64,000 nucleotides of DNA from Gammaproteobacteria bacterium MFB021. Lineage in GTDB: Bacteria > Pseudomonadota > Gammaproteobacteria > Pseudomonadales > Halomonadaceae. How positions within the stretch are numbered: the stretch's first letter is position 1; each line of letters begins with the position of its first letter. A program made the translations under genes and the position numbers. Below the pieces are notes generated by a model. That model did not search any database. It saw only the letters and a list, made by a program, of their open reading frames with translations, and had not been told where the DNA came from. The DNA is taken from positions 1 to 64,000 of the forward strand of contig JNVT01000067.1 of the NCBI GenBank assembly GCA_000737985.1. The letters run 5' to 3'. Shown one piece after another: positions 8,207 through 16,548 of this stretch.

Positions 8207-9357
8207 GGGGCTCGCTCGATGTCGTCGTCGGTGGTTGGCGTGGCGCTCGGCACGCCGGCGCGGATGGCCTTCGAGAAGGCCAGGCTGCCCTCAGTGTAGG
8301 GCACCGCCTGGGCGCGCGGGTCGATATAGCCGCGCTGGCGCAGCGTTTCCAGCGGTACGCCCTGGGCCAGGCCGCCGACATCGTGGACATAGCCGGGCAG
8401 ATAGCCGGAGAGGATCAGCCGCGGGTCGCGTGGCAGGCCGTCGACGATCCGGGCGACCATGTCGAAGACGATGGTGGTGCAGTTGCTGGTCAGGGTGTTG
8501 TAGAACGCGGGCTCTGCATGCAGCCGTTCGGCCTCGTCGAGATAGGCCAGGAACAGCTCGCGCCGGGCCTGCGGGGTCAGCCCCACGCTGTAGAGGTAGA
8601 CGTCTTCGCCGCGAACATTGCTGCGCAGGCGCAGGATATCGTTCTCGTCGGCGGCGATCAGATTGAGCTCGAACTGCTTGAAGAAGCCGCCGGCGATCGA
8701 GAACGCCTCGTTCCGCTCGCGGCGGATCTCCACCGAGAAGGTGAGGTGGCGGCCATCGTCGAAGCCGAAGCTGACCAGGGTGTGGGCGATCGCCGGACCC
8801 ATCCAGTAGGAGACGATCATGTCCACGCTCGCAAGCGTCGAGAGGTCGTAGTCGCGGCTTTCCCAGCGCACCCGGGCGAGATCCGGGGTGAACCACTCGA
8901 AATCGCGCACGTTATCCAGGTGTACCCGGTCGCCGTGGCGTTCGACCACCAGCTGGCGCGCCACGTCCGGCGCCCAGTCGCGGTCGTTGCGGGGCGTCAG
9001 CTGCTGCCACCAGACGACCACGACCAGCAGCGCCAGGGCGAAGGCGAGGCGGGTGGCGAGACTCGCACGCTGCAGGCCGCGGTGTGACCGTGGGGGCTGC
9101 GGCCGAGCCGCGCTGCCGTGTGGCCGATAGCGGCGCCAGGCCGGGGCGAACAGGGCGGCGAGGCCGAGTATCACCCACAGGACGATGACCGCCAGCACCA
9201 GCGGACGCGGCCCTGGCAGGGCGAAGTGCAGCGCCAGGGCGCCCCAGGCAATGATCAGCGCCAGCGCCAGCCCGCGCAGGAGATGACCCATACCACGCAG
9301 CACTCGGCGCGTGCGGGAGGCGGGGGCGGGCGAATGGCGAGAGGGCTGTGCTGGCAT
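8203..9357 (-). CDS. DUF4105 (Lnb N-terminal periplasmic domain) membrane protein
   Basis: A 384-residue protein. Three hydrophobic segments lie near the N-terminus (about residues 28-48, 52-70 and 103-117). A periplasmic DUF4105 domain follows, with FEWFTPDLARVRWESRDYDLS, HTLVSFGFDDGRHLTFSVEIRRE and the characteristic YNTLTSNCTTIVFDMV, in which the Cys is the likely active or conserved residue. The family is predicted to be periplasmic and its biochemical role is not established. The gene precedes and overlaps the MpaB-type gene by 4 bp. The start at 9357 lacks a strong ribosome site, and a start further in (MGHLLRG) cannot be excluded. Confidence 0.78.
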   Translation of the reverse strand: MPAQPSRHSPAPASRTRRVLRGMGHLLRGLALALIIAWGALALHFALPGPRPLVLAVIVLWVILGLAALFAPAWRRYRPHGSAARPQPPRSHRGLQRASLATRLAFALALLVVVVWWQQLTPRNDRDWAPDVARQLVVERHGDRVHLDNVRDFEWFTPDLARVRWESRDYDLSTLASVDMIVSYWMGPAIAHTLVSFGFDDGRHLTFSVEIRRERNEAFSIAGGFFKQFELNLIAADENDILRLRSNVRGEDVYLYSVGLTPQARRELFLAYLDEAERLHAEPAFYNTLTSNCTTIVFDMVARIVDGLPRDPRLILSGYLPGYVHDVGGLAQGVPLETLRQRGYIDPRAQAVPYTEGSLAFSKAIRAGVPSATPTTDDDIERAP

Positions 9358-9447
9358 GCGGGGCTTGCGTTCCTGTTCTGGGCCGCCCGGCGCGGCGGGC
9401 GCACCACGATGGTGCCGGAGTCCCGCCGTGGAGGGAAGCGCGGGGCG

Positions 9448-9478
9448 TTGCCGAGGGCGGGGCGAGAGGCGTTATACT
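9448..9478 (+). promoter_or_regulatory. Possible promoter of the yccS-like gene
   Basis: TTGCCG (9448-9453), a 19-bp spacer and TATACT (9473-9478). The -10 element is good and the spacing long. It would give a leader of about 70 nt to the GGAG at 9542. Confidence 0.4.
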
Positions 9479-9622
9479 AAAGTCTAATCTGAGTCTGTCC
9501 GCTGCCCCGACAGACTATCGTGTGATCATCACCATCCTGCTGGAGCCGCCGCAATCTCCGACTCGCTCTCCCACTCCCTGCGCCGCCTGTGGACCCTCGA
9601 CAAGTTCGCCTACAGCCTGCGC

Positions 9623-11767
9623 GTGTTCATGGCCTTCAGCGGTGCCATGGCGCTGAGCTGGCAGCAGGACCAGATCGGGCTCGCCATCCCGCTGTTTCTG
9701 GGCATCATCGCCAGCGCCCTGGCCGAGACCGACGATAGCTGGGAGGGGCGGGTCAGAGCGCTGCTGGTGACTCTGGGGTGCTTCTTCGTCGCCTCGCTCA
9801 GCGTCGAGATACTGTTTCCGTGGCCGTGGCTGTTCGCACCGGGTCTGGCACTGTCGGCGTTCGTCCTGATCATGCTGGGTGCGGTGGAGCAGCGCTACGC
9901 CACCATCGCTTCGGCGACCCTGATCCTCTCGGTCTACTCGATGATCAATATCGAGCAGCACGGCGGGACCAGCGAGGATGTGTGGCGTCAGCCGCTGCTG
10001 CTGGTGACAGGTGCCGCGTGGTACGGGGTCATCTCGGTGGTGTGGTGTGCGCTCTTCTCGCGCCAGCCGGTGAAGCAGAGCATGGCCCAGCTCTACCGTG
10101 AGCTGGGCACCTATCTGATCATCAAGGCGACCCTGTTCGAGCCGCTGCGCGGGCTCGACGTGGAGGCGCGCCGGGTCGAGCTGGCGCGCCAGAACGGGCG
10201 CGTGGTGAGCGCGCTCAATCAGGCCAAGGAGATGATCTTCCGGCGTCTCGAAGGCCAGCGCACCAGCCGCAAGCTCAATCGCTATCTGCGTCTCTACTTC
10301 ATCGCCCAGGATATCCACGAGCGCGTCAGCGCCTCGCACTACCCCTATTCGGCGCTGGCCGAGACCTTCTTTCATCACGACGTGCTGTTCCGCTGCCAGC
10401 GTCTGCTCGACCAGCAGGGGCGGGCGTGCAAGCGGCTGGCCAAGGCGCTGCTGCTGCGCCAGCCGTTCGATCACGGCTTGAGCGAGCAGGCGCTGGAGGA
10501 CCTGCGCGCCTCGATCGTCTATTTGCGTGCCCAGCGCAACCCCGCCTGGACCCCGCTACTGCGCTCGCTGCAGGCGCTGGGGCGCAATCTGGCGACGCTG
10601 GAGGATCAGCTCTCACGCGCCCACAACCCCGATATGGTCGCCGACCAGCAGGATGCCAGCCTGTTCAACCGCTCGCCGCGCAGCCTCAAGGATGCCTGGG
10701 AGCGGGTGCGCCTCAACCTGACCCCGGGCTCGCCGCTGTTCCGCCACGCGTTGCGGCTCTCCACCGCGCTCTTGGTAGGCTACGGCGTGCTGCATCTGGT
10801 TCACCCCACCCAGGGGTTCTGGATCCTGCTCACCACGCTGTTCGTATGTCGGCCCAACTTTGGCGCCACCCGGCGCTTTCTGTACCAGCGTATCGTCGGC
10901 ACCGTGCTCGGGCTGGTGGCCGGCTGGGCGTTGATCAGCCTGTTCACCGACCCGCTGATGCAGTCGCTGATCGCGATCGCCGCCGGGGTGGTGTTCTTCG
11001 CCAATCGCGAGAAGCACTATGTGATCGCCACCGCCGCCATCACCACCCTGGTGCTGGCGAGCTTCAACCAGGTCGGCGACGGCTTCGACCTGATCCTGCC
11101 GCGCCTGATCGATACCCTGATCGGCGCGCTGATCTCCGGCCTGGCGGTATTCTTGATCCTGCCCGACTGGCAGGGGCGGCGGCTGCACAAGGTGGCCGCG
11201 GCGGCGCTGGCCAACAGCACCGCCTATCTGCGCGAGATCATTCATCAGTACGAGAGCGGCAAGCAGGACGATCTCGCCTATCGGCTGGCGCGGCGCAACG
11301 CCCACAACGCCGACGCTGCGCTCTCCACCGTGCTTTCCAACATGCTGCAGGAGCCGGGCCACTACCGGAAGAAGGACGCCGATGAGGGGTTCCGCTTCCT
11401 GGTCGCCTCGCACACCCTGCTGGGCTATCTTTCGGCGCTGGGGGCCCACCGTGGCAGCGTCAGCGCCAGCGCCCAGGATGCTGAGCTCTACGCTGCCGCG
11501 CGCACCCTGGCGGATCGCTTCGATGCGCTGGCGGCGCGGCTGGCCGCGCGCGAAATGCCCCCCGACCCCAAGGCCGTGCAGGCCGAACTGATGGCGGTGT
11601 TCGAGCGCGAGCCGACCAGCGCCCAGGACGACGCCGACGACGAGCGCCGCCTGATCCAGGGCCAGCTGCTGCACATCGCGCGCCAGCTGACGCCGCTGCA
11701 CGACGCCGCCGAGCGGCTGATCGCCCGGCCCGCCGAAAGCGCCTCGGGCACTTCCGCCCCGGCCTGA
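9623..11767 (+). CDS. yccS: YccS/YhfK-family inner-membrane protein (FUSC-like)
   Basis: A 714-residue or longer inner-membrane protein with two membrane blocks of about five to six helices each (around residues 1-140 and 375-520 of this reading). A cytoplasmic helical domain separates them, with a second at the C-terminus, as in YccS and aromatic-acid/fusaric-acid efflux relatives. Segments such as FPWPWLFAPGL, FIAQDIHERVSASHYPY, GFWILLTTLFVCRPNFGATRRF and LIDTLIGALISGLAVF are family hallmarks. The function is uncertain, with export of small aromatic acids suggested by homology. The first canonical codon is GTG at 9623, but similarity (SLRRLWTLDKFAYSLRVF) continues upstream in frame to an ATC at 9554 preceded by GGAG at 8 nt. 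The true start may therefore be non-canonical. Confidence 0.88.
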   Translation: MFMAFSGAMALSWQQDQIGLAIPLFLGIIASALAETDDSWEGRVRALLVTLGCFFVASLSVEILFPWPWLFAPGLALSAFVLIMLGAVEQRYATIASATLILSVYSMINIEQHGGTSEDVWRQPLLLVTGAAWYGVISVVWCALFSRQPVKQSMAQLYRELGTYLIIKATLFEPLRGLDVEARRVELARQNGRVVSALNQAKEMIFRRLEGQRTSRKLNRYLRLYFIAQDIHERVSASHYPYSALAETFFHHDVLFRCQRLLDQQGRACKRLAKALLLRQPFDHGLSEQALEDLRASIVYLRAQRNPAWTPLLRSLQALGRNLATLEDQLSRAHNPDMVADQQDASLFNRSPRSLKDAWERVRLNLTPGSPLFRHALRLSTALLVGYGVLHLVHPTQGFWILLTTLFVCRPNFGATRRFLYQRIVGTVLGLVAGWALISLFTDPLMQSLIAIAAGVVFFANREKHYVIATAAITTLVLASFNQVGDGFDLILPRLIDTLIGALISGLAVFLILPDWQGRRLHKVAAAALANSTAYLREIIHQYESGKQDDLAYRLARRNAHNADAALSTVLSNMLQEPGHYRKKDADEGFRFLVASHTLLGYLSALGAHRGSVSASAQDAELYAAARTLADRFDALAARLAAREMPPDPKAVQAELMAVFEREPTSAQDDADDERRLIQGQLLHIARQLTPLHDAAERLIARPAESASGTSAPA

Positions 11768-11940
11768 GGCTAGGCCGCGCGCTCACCCTGAGCATCCCGC
11801 GGGTTTTACATCGATCTCTCTCGCCGGTGCTCTCGATTGCACTCGGTCTGGGACCTGGCCTGACCTCGCACCTGGACTAACGTCGAGGGCGCCGGCGTTT
11901 GACTTCCGACGGCGCTAGGACGAGCATGAGCCGTTCTTGA

Positions 11941-11968
11941 GCATTTTTGTGAATTTTTCACAAAATGC
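11941..11968. promoter_or_regulatory. Operator dyad upstream of deoR-otnK-otnC
   Basis: GCATTTTTGTGAA (11941-11953) and TTCACAAAATGC (11957-11968) form an almost perfect inverted repeat with a TTT centre, 25 bp before the DeoR start. It is AT-rich amid GC-rich DNA. It is most simply the autoregulatory operator of the DeoR protein; this is inference from position. Confidence 0.6.
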
Positions 11969-11992
11969 ATCATCCGCTCTCGAGGGTGACTC

Positions 11993-12820
11993 GTGATTCC
12001 CAGCCAGCGCCGCCAGCAGCTGCTCGACCTGCTCGATATCCACAGCGTGCTCGGTATCGCCGAGCTCGCCACCCATCTGGCGGTCTCGCACATGACCGTG
12101 CGCCGCGACATCCAGCGTCTCGAGCAGGCCGGGCAGGTGCTCTCGGTCAGCGGCGGTGTGCGCCGGATCGCACCCCTTCATCACGAGCCCGCCTGGCCGC
12201 TCAAGGCCGCCACCAACATCGCGGCCAAGCGCGCCATCGCCCGCCATGCCGCCTCGCTGGTCAAGCCGGGCCAGACCCTTTATCTGGATGCCGGGACCAC
12301 CCTCTACGAGCTGGCGGCGCTGCTCACCGGCCACCGCGAACTGTGCGTGATCACCAACAGCTTCCAGGTCAGTGCGCTGCTCGCCGACTACCCGCAGATC
12401 GAGCTGCACCACGCCGGCGGCCGGGTCGACCCCGACAACCACGCCACCGTGGGGCCGGCGGTGGCGGCCTATCTGAGCGGCGTCAATCTGGATCTGGCCT
12501 TCTTCAGCTCGTCCTCGTGGCATCTAGAGCGCGGCCTGACCACGCCGGACGAGGCCAAGCTGGTGGTCAAACAGCAGCTGCTGCACAGCGCCGCGCGGCG
12601 GGTGCTGCTCGCCGACAGCGCCAAGTACGGCCGCTTCGGGCGCTTTCGCGCCTGCTCGCTGGAGGCGTTCGATCTCATAGTCACTGACGATGCGCTGGCG
12701 CTCAAGGTGCGCCGGGCGCTGGCCGAGGGCGGCATTCGCAGCAGCTGCGTGCCCGTCAACGAGCCCGCCGCCGCCGAGGGCGGACGACACCCTCACCCCG
12801 ACCTATTTCTCAACCGCTAG
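11993..12820 (+). CDS. DeoR-family sugar-catabolism repressor
   Basis: A 275-residue repressor. Residues 1-55 carry the DeoR winged helix (QRRQQLLDLLDIHSVLGIAELATHLAVSHMTVRRDIQRLE). The DeoRC sensor domain follows, with the sugar-phosphate binding signatures LYLDAGTTLYELAA, ITNSFQVSALLADY, GGRVDPDNHATVGP and VLLADSAKYGRFG. It starts at GTG 11993 after GAGGGTG. It is followed 15 bp later by otnK on the same strand, so it probably senses the phosphorylated tetronate intermediate and represses the operon through the dyad just upstream. Confidence 0.9.
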   Translation: MIPSQRRQQLLDLLDIHSVLGIAELATHLAVSHMTVRRDIQRLEQAGQVLSVSGGVRRIAPLHHEPAWPLKAATNIAAKRAIARHAASLVKPGQTLYLDAGTTLYELAALLTGHRELCVITNSFQVSALLADYPQIELHHAGGRVDPDNHATVGPAVAAYLSGVNLDLAFFSSSSWHLERGLTTPDEAKLVVKQQLLHSAARRVLLADSAKYGRFGRFRACSLEAFDLIVTDDALALKVRRALAEGGIRSSCVPVNEPAAAEGGRHPHPDLFLNR

Positions 12821-12835
12821 CCCAGGAGCCCCACG

Positions 12836-14092
12836 ATGCCTCTGATTGGCTGTATCGCCGACGATTTCACCGGCGGCACCGACCTCGCCAACAATCTGGT
12901 CAAGAGCGGGTTTCGTACCCGCCAGGTCATCGGCGTGCCCGATAGCGACAGCCCAAACGAGCCGGTGGATGCCGTCGTGGTCGCGCTGAAATCGCGCAGC
13001 ATCCCTGCCGCGGACGCCGTCTCCCAGTCGCTGGCGGCGCTCGCGTGGCTGCGTCGCCAGGGCTGCGAGAAGTTCTACTTCAAGTACTGCTCCACCTTCG
13101 ACTCCACCCCCGAGGGCAACATCGGGCCGGTGGCCGAGGCGCTGATGGCTGCGCTGGGGGTCGATGGCACGCTGTTCTGCCCGGCCTTTCCGGCCACTGG
13201 GCGCACGGTCTATCAGGGGCATCTGTTCGTGGGCGACCGCCTGCTCAACGACAGCGGCATGGAGCGGCATCCGCTCAACCCGATGCGCGACGCCGATCTG
13301 GTGCGCTGGCTGGGGCAGCAGACCCAGGCCGCCACCGGCCTGGTCGACCACGCCTGCCTGAGCCGCGGCGAGGCGGCCACGCGTGAACGTATCGATCAGC
13401 TGATCGCCGAGGGGCGGCCGCTGATCGTCACCGACACCCTGGACGATGCCCAGCTCACCACCCTGGCCCGCGCCAGCGCCCATCTGCCGCTGGTCACCGG
13501 CGGCTCGGGGTTGGCGCTCGGCCTCGGCGCGCTCTACCAGCCGGCGGTCAGTGACCCCGGCCAGCTGCCGTCGGCCCAGGGCAGTGCGGTGATCCTGGCC
13601 GGTAGCGCCTCGCGCCGCACCCGCGAGCAGATCGAGCACGCCACTGCGCGTCTGCCCACCTATACCCTCGACCCGCAGCGCCTGGCTGATGACTTCGACG
13701 CCACCCTCGAGGCGGTCATGGCCTGGGCCACGCCGCAGCTCGGCGAGACGCCGCTGCTGATCCACAGCGACACCCGACCCGAGGCGGTCGAGGCGGCCCA
13801 GGCGCAGCTCGGGGTCGAGGCCGCCGGGGCGCTGATCGAGCGCGCCCTGGCGACCCTGGCCGAGCGCCTGCTCGCCCAGGGCGTGCGCCAGTGGATCGTC
13901 GCCGGCGGCGAAACCTCCGGGGCGATCGTGCAGGCGCTGGGGATCGCGGCGCTGCGCATCGGTCCCGAGATCGCCCCGGGGGTGCCCTGGACCCACGCCG
14001 CCACCGCCGAAGGCGATATCCATCTGGCGCTGAAGTCAGGCAACTTCGGCGCCCCCGAGATGTTCACCAGCGCCTGGGAGATCATTCGATGA
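12836..14092 (+). CDS. otnK: 3-oxo-tetronate kinase (DUF1537 four-carbon acid sugar kinase)
   Basis: A 418-residue kinase that phosphorylates 3-oxo-tetronate or a related C4 acid sugar with ATP. The N-terminal domain opens with IGCIADDFTGGTDLANNLV, the family signature with its acidic substrate-binding residues. KYCSTFDSTPEGNIGPV and CPAFPATGRTVYQGHLFVG follow. The C-terminal nucleotide-binding domain holds VAGGETSGAIVQALG and the terminal LKSGNFGAPEMF. The ribosome site is AGGAGCCCCACG before the ATG. Its stop overlaps the otnC start (ATGA). OtnK and OtnC act in sequence to yield dihydroxyacetone phosphate. The dehydrogenase and isomerase partners and a transporter usual for such loci are not nearby. 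Confidence 0.93.
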   Translation: MPLIGCIADDFTGGTDLANNLVKSGFRTRQVIGVPDSDSPNEPVDAVVVALKSRSIPAADAVSQSLAALAWLRRQGCEKFYFKYCSTFDSTPEGNIGPVAEALMAALGVDGTLFCPAFPATGRTVYQGHLFVGDRLLNDSGMERHPLNPMRDADLVRWLGQQTQAATGLVDHACLSRGEAATRERIDQLIAEGRPLIVTDTLDDAQLTTLARASAHLPLVTGGSGLALGLGALYQPAVSDPGQLPSAQGSAVILAGSASRRTREQIEHATARLPTYTLDPQRLADDFDATLEAVMAWATPQLGETPLLIHSDTRPEAVEAAQAQLGVEAAGALIERALATLAERLLAQGVRQWIVAGGETSGAIVQALGIAALRIGPEIAPGVPWTHAATAEGDIHLALKSGNFGAPEMFTSAWEIIR

Positions 14093-14748
14093 GCGACGCC
14101 ACCACCGAACGCCAGCTACGCCAGCGCATCGCCACCCTGGGCCAGCGTCTCTATGCCCGCGGCCTGAGCCCGGGTACCAGCGGCAATATCAGCGTGCGTC
14201 TCGACGAGCAGAGCTGGCTGTGCACGCCGACCAACTCCTGCATGGGCGAACTCGAGCCGGAGGCGATCAGTCGGCTCGACTGGGAAGGCAACCATCTCGG
14301 CGGCGAGCCGCCGAGCAAGGAGTCCTTCTTCCATCTGGCCTACTACCGCCATCGGCCGGCGGCGCAGGCGATCGTCCACCTGCACTCGAGCTACTCCAGC
14401 GCGGTGGCCTGTCTCGACGATCTCGACCCGCACAACGCGCTGCCGCCGATCACCCCCTACTTCGTGATGCGCATCGGCAACCTGCCGCTGCTGCCGTACC
14501 GCCGCCCCGGCGATGCGCGGCTGGGCGACGACATCGCCCGCTATGCGTCCAAGCACGCCGCGGTGCTGCTGGCCAATCACGGCCCGGTGGTGACCGGCAA
14601 GACGCTCGACGCCACGGTCAGCGCCGCCGAGGAGCTGGAGGAGACCGCCAAGCTCTACCTGCTGCTGCGCGACAAGCCCTACCGCGAACTCAACCGGTCG
14701 CAGATCGAGGAGCTCAAGGAGGTGTTCGGCGCCGAGTGGGAGAGCTGA
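14089..14748 (+). CDS. otnC: 3-oxo-tetronate 4-phosphate decarboxylase (class II aldolase)
   Basis: A 219-residue class II aldolase/adducin-fold enzyme expected to decarboxylate 3-oxo-tetronate 4-phosphate to dihydroxyacetone phosphate. It shows GLSPGTSGNISVRL (phosphate loop), EPPSKESFFHLAYYR with the catalytic Glu, and the zinc His pair in AIVHLHSSYSSA. A further His is in AVLLANHGPVVTG. The start ATG at 14089 overlaps the otnK stop, giving translational coupling. It ends the deoR-otnK-otnC operon, with a GC-rich hairpin following. Close relatives include fuculose-phosphate aldolase, but the otnK partner decides the name. Confidence 0.92.
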   Translation: MSDATTERQLRQRIATLGQRLYARGLSPGTSGNISVRLDEQSWLCTPTNSCMGELEPEAISRLDWEGNHLGGEPPSKESFFHLAYYRHRPAAQAIVHLHSSYSSAVACLDDLDPHNALPPITPYFVMRIGNLPLLPYRRPGDARLGDDIARYASKHAAVLLANHGPVVTGKTLDATVSAAEELEETAKLYLLLRDKPYRELNRSQIEELKEVFGAEWES

Positions 14749-14784
14749 GCAGGGGAAGTAGAAGAGAAAAAAGAGGGAAGACAT

Positions 14785-14807
14785 GCCTGCGCCGGACGGG
14801 CGCAGGC
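14785..14807 (+). terminator. GC-rich hairpin after otnC
   Basis: GCCTGCGCC (14785-14793) pairs with GGCGCAGGC (14799-14807). A T-poor tail (GGTTGGTGG) makes it a weak intrinsic terminator. It lies between convergent otnC and the alcohol dehydrogenase gene. Confidence 0.5.
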
Positions 14808-14829
14808 GGTTGGTGGTACCCGTCTACGT

Positions 14830-15882
14830 CTAGGTGGTACACGCAAAGTCGGTGATCACCGTAGCCCCCACACCCTGGAACGAATCCATCGCCATCAGCG
14901 CCGCCGGCGCTTCGGCCAGGCCAATACGCCGACCGACCAGCCGCGCCGGATCGAGCCGGCCGTGGCGCACCATGTCGAGCATGGCGCCGTAGCGGTGCGC
15001 CTGCATGCCGTGGCTGCCCAGAATCTCCAGCTCCTCGGCGATCACCCGGTGCATGGGCAGCGGCGGCGACTGCTGGTCCCCCGCCATCAGCCCCACCTGC
15101 ACATGCTTGCCGCGGGTGCGCAGACTCAGGATCGAGTTCTGACAGGTGAGCCGGCTGCCCAGCGCGTCCAGCGAAACATGGGCACCGCCCTGGCTAAGTT
15201 CGCGGACCGCTGCGACGACATCCGCACACTGCGTGGCATTCAGCGTCGCCGTGGCGCCGAGTTCCCGCGCCAGGCGCAGTTTGGCGTCGTCGATATCCAC
15301 CGCTATCACCTGTGCGCCCAGCGCGCTGGCGATCATGATCGCCGAGAGGCCGACCCCGCCGCAGCCGTAGACGCTGACCCACTGCCCGCCGCTGACCCGG
15401 CCCTGATCGACCACCGCGCGGAAGGCGGTGGCGAAACGGCAGCCGAGGCCCGCGGCGGTGGCGAAGTCCATGCTCTCGGGCAGTGCGACCAGGTTGAGAT
15501 CGGCCTGCTGCAGACTGGTGTACTCGGCGTAGGAGCCCCACTGGGTGAAACCGGGCTGCACCTGGTGGTGGCACACCTGCTGGTGGCCGCCGCGGCACTC
15601 GTGGCAGGCGCCGCAGCCGCTGACGAAGGGCACGGTGACCCGCGCGCCCGGCTGCCAGCGGGTCACCTCCTTGCCCACCGCGACGATGGTGCCGGCCAGC
15701 TCGTGCCCGGGCACGTGGGGCAGCACGATGTCGCTGTCGTGCCCCATCCAGGCGTGCCAGTCGCTGCGGCACAGCCCCGACGCCTCTACTCGCACCACGA
15801 CACCATGAGGCTCGGGTGAGGGATCGGGCACGGTCTGGATACTGGGAGGTGTCTGGAAGCTTTCGAAGACCACGGCTTTCAT
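14830..15882 (-). CDS. Zinc-dependent alcohol dehydrogenase (MDR family)
   Basis: A 350-residue medium-chain dehydrogenase. Catalytic zinc ligands are Cys38 ([10 protein letters not shown]) and His60-Glu61 (VPGHELAG). The structural zinc lobe is C90-X2-C93-X2-C96-X7-C104. The Rossmann motif is [20 protein letters not shown], and [11 protein letters not shown] after it carries an acidic residue favouring NAD. The substrate is not clear; it resembles AdhP-like and S-(hydroxymethyl) or sugar-alcohol dehydrogenases. The start at 15882 gives the usual MKAVVFES opening but has only a weak ribosome site. It is divergent from an Lrp-type regulator gene, which may control it. Confidence 0.9.
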   Translation of the reverse strand: MKAVVFESFQTPPSIQTVPDPSPEPHGVVVRVEASGLCRSDWHAWMGHDSDIVLPHVPGHELAGTIVAVGKEVTRWQPGARVTVPFVSGCGACHECRGGHQQVCHHQVQPGFTQWGSYAEYTSLQQADLNLVALPESMDFATAAGLGCRFATAFRAVVDQGRVSGGQWVSVYGCGGVGLSAIMIASALGAQVIAVDIDDAKLRLARELGATATLNATQCADVVAAVRELSQGGAHVSLDALGSRLTCQNSILSLRTRGKHVQVGLMAGDQQSPPLPMHRVIAEELEILGSHGMQAHRYGAMLDMVRHGRLDPARLVGRRIGLAEAPAALMAMDSFQGVGATVITDFACTT

Positions 15883-16050
15883 GGCAATGACTCGTACGCT
15901 GGAGAGTGGGAGAGACGCGGCGTGACGACTGGCCGATCCTGTGAGACAGGCTACCGCGAATGGCCGAAATAGCTTTGCGTTATTTCCCCTCATCGCGTCT
16001 GGATGGCAAGCTTGTTTTAGCGAATCGCCAGAATAGAGAAGGATCTTCCC

Positions 16051-16515
16051 TTGAAGCCGCTGGATGATATCAATCTGCGCCTGCTGGATCTGTTGCAGCA
16101 GGATGGCCGCATGACCAACGCCCGGCTGGCCGAAGCCCTGGCGCTGAGCGAGACGCCGTGCTGGCGACGGCTCAAGCGCCTGGAAGAGGAGAAGCTGATC
16201 ACCGGCTATCAGGCCAATCTGGATCGCAAGCGGCTGGGCCTGGGGGTGCTGGCCTTCGTCCAGCTCAACTGCTCGGAGCACGATGCCGGCTCGGTGGCGG
16301 CGTTCGAGCGGATCATCCACGCCAGCCCCAACATCCTCGCTTGCCACAACACCACCGGCGACGACGACTTCCTGCTGATCATCGTGGCCAAGGATCTGGA
16401 CGACTACAGCCAGCTCGTGGAGCGCGAGCTGCGACGGCTGCCGGGGGTGACCAATATCCGCTCCAGCCTGTCGCTGCGCGAGGTGAAGTCGACCAACCGG
16501 CTGCCGCTGGGGTGA
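16051..16515 (+). CDS. Lrp/AsnC-family regulator
   Basis: A 154-residue regulator. The N-terminal helix-turn-helix is [26 protein letters not shown] with [13 protein letters not shown] as recognition helix. The C-terminal RAM/ACT-like domain covers about residues 65-145, with [23 protein letters not shown]. It begins with TTG at 16051, chosen because AGAAGGA lies seven bases upstream and the protein then begins exactly like family members. It is divergent from the zinc alcohol dehydrogenase and is its likely local regulator; the amino-acid effector is unknown. It is convergent with recG, 33 bp away. Confidence 0.9.
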   Translation: MKPLDDINLRLLDLLQQDGRMTNARLAEALALSETPCWRRLKRLEEEKLITGYQANLDRKRLGLGVLAFVQLNCSEHDAGSVAAFERIIHASPNILACHNTTGDDDFLLIIVAKDLDDYSQLVERELRRLPGVTNIRSSLSLREVKSTNRLPLG

Positions 16516-16548
16516 GATGTCAGCCTTACTGGCGCCGCGTTGGACGTC

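Noticed and set aside
11773-11940. Possible gene in the 225-bp gap before deoR
   Set aside because: Minus-strand frames there lack ribosome sites and similarity; the region is better explained as promoter DNA.
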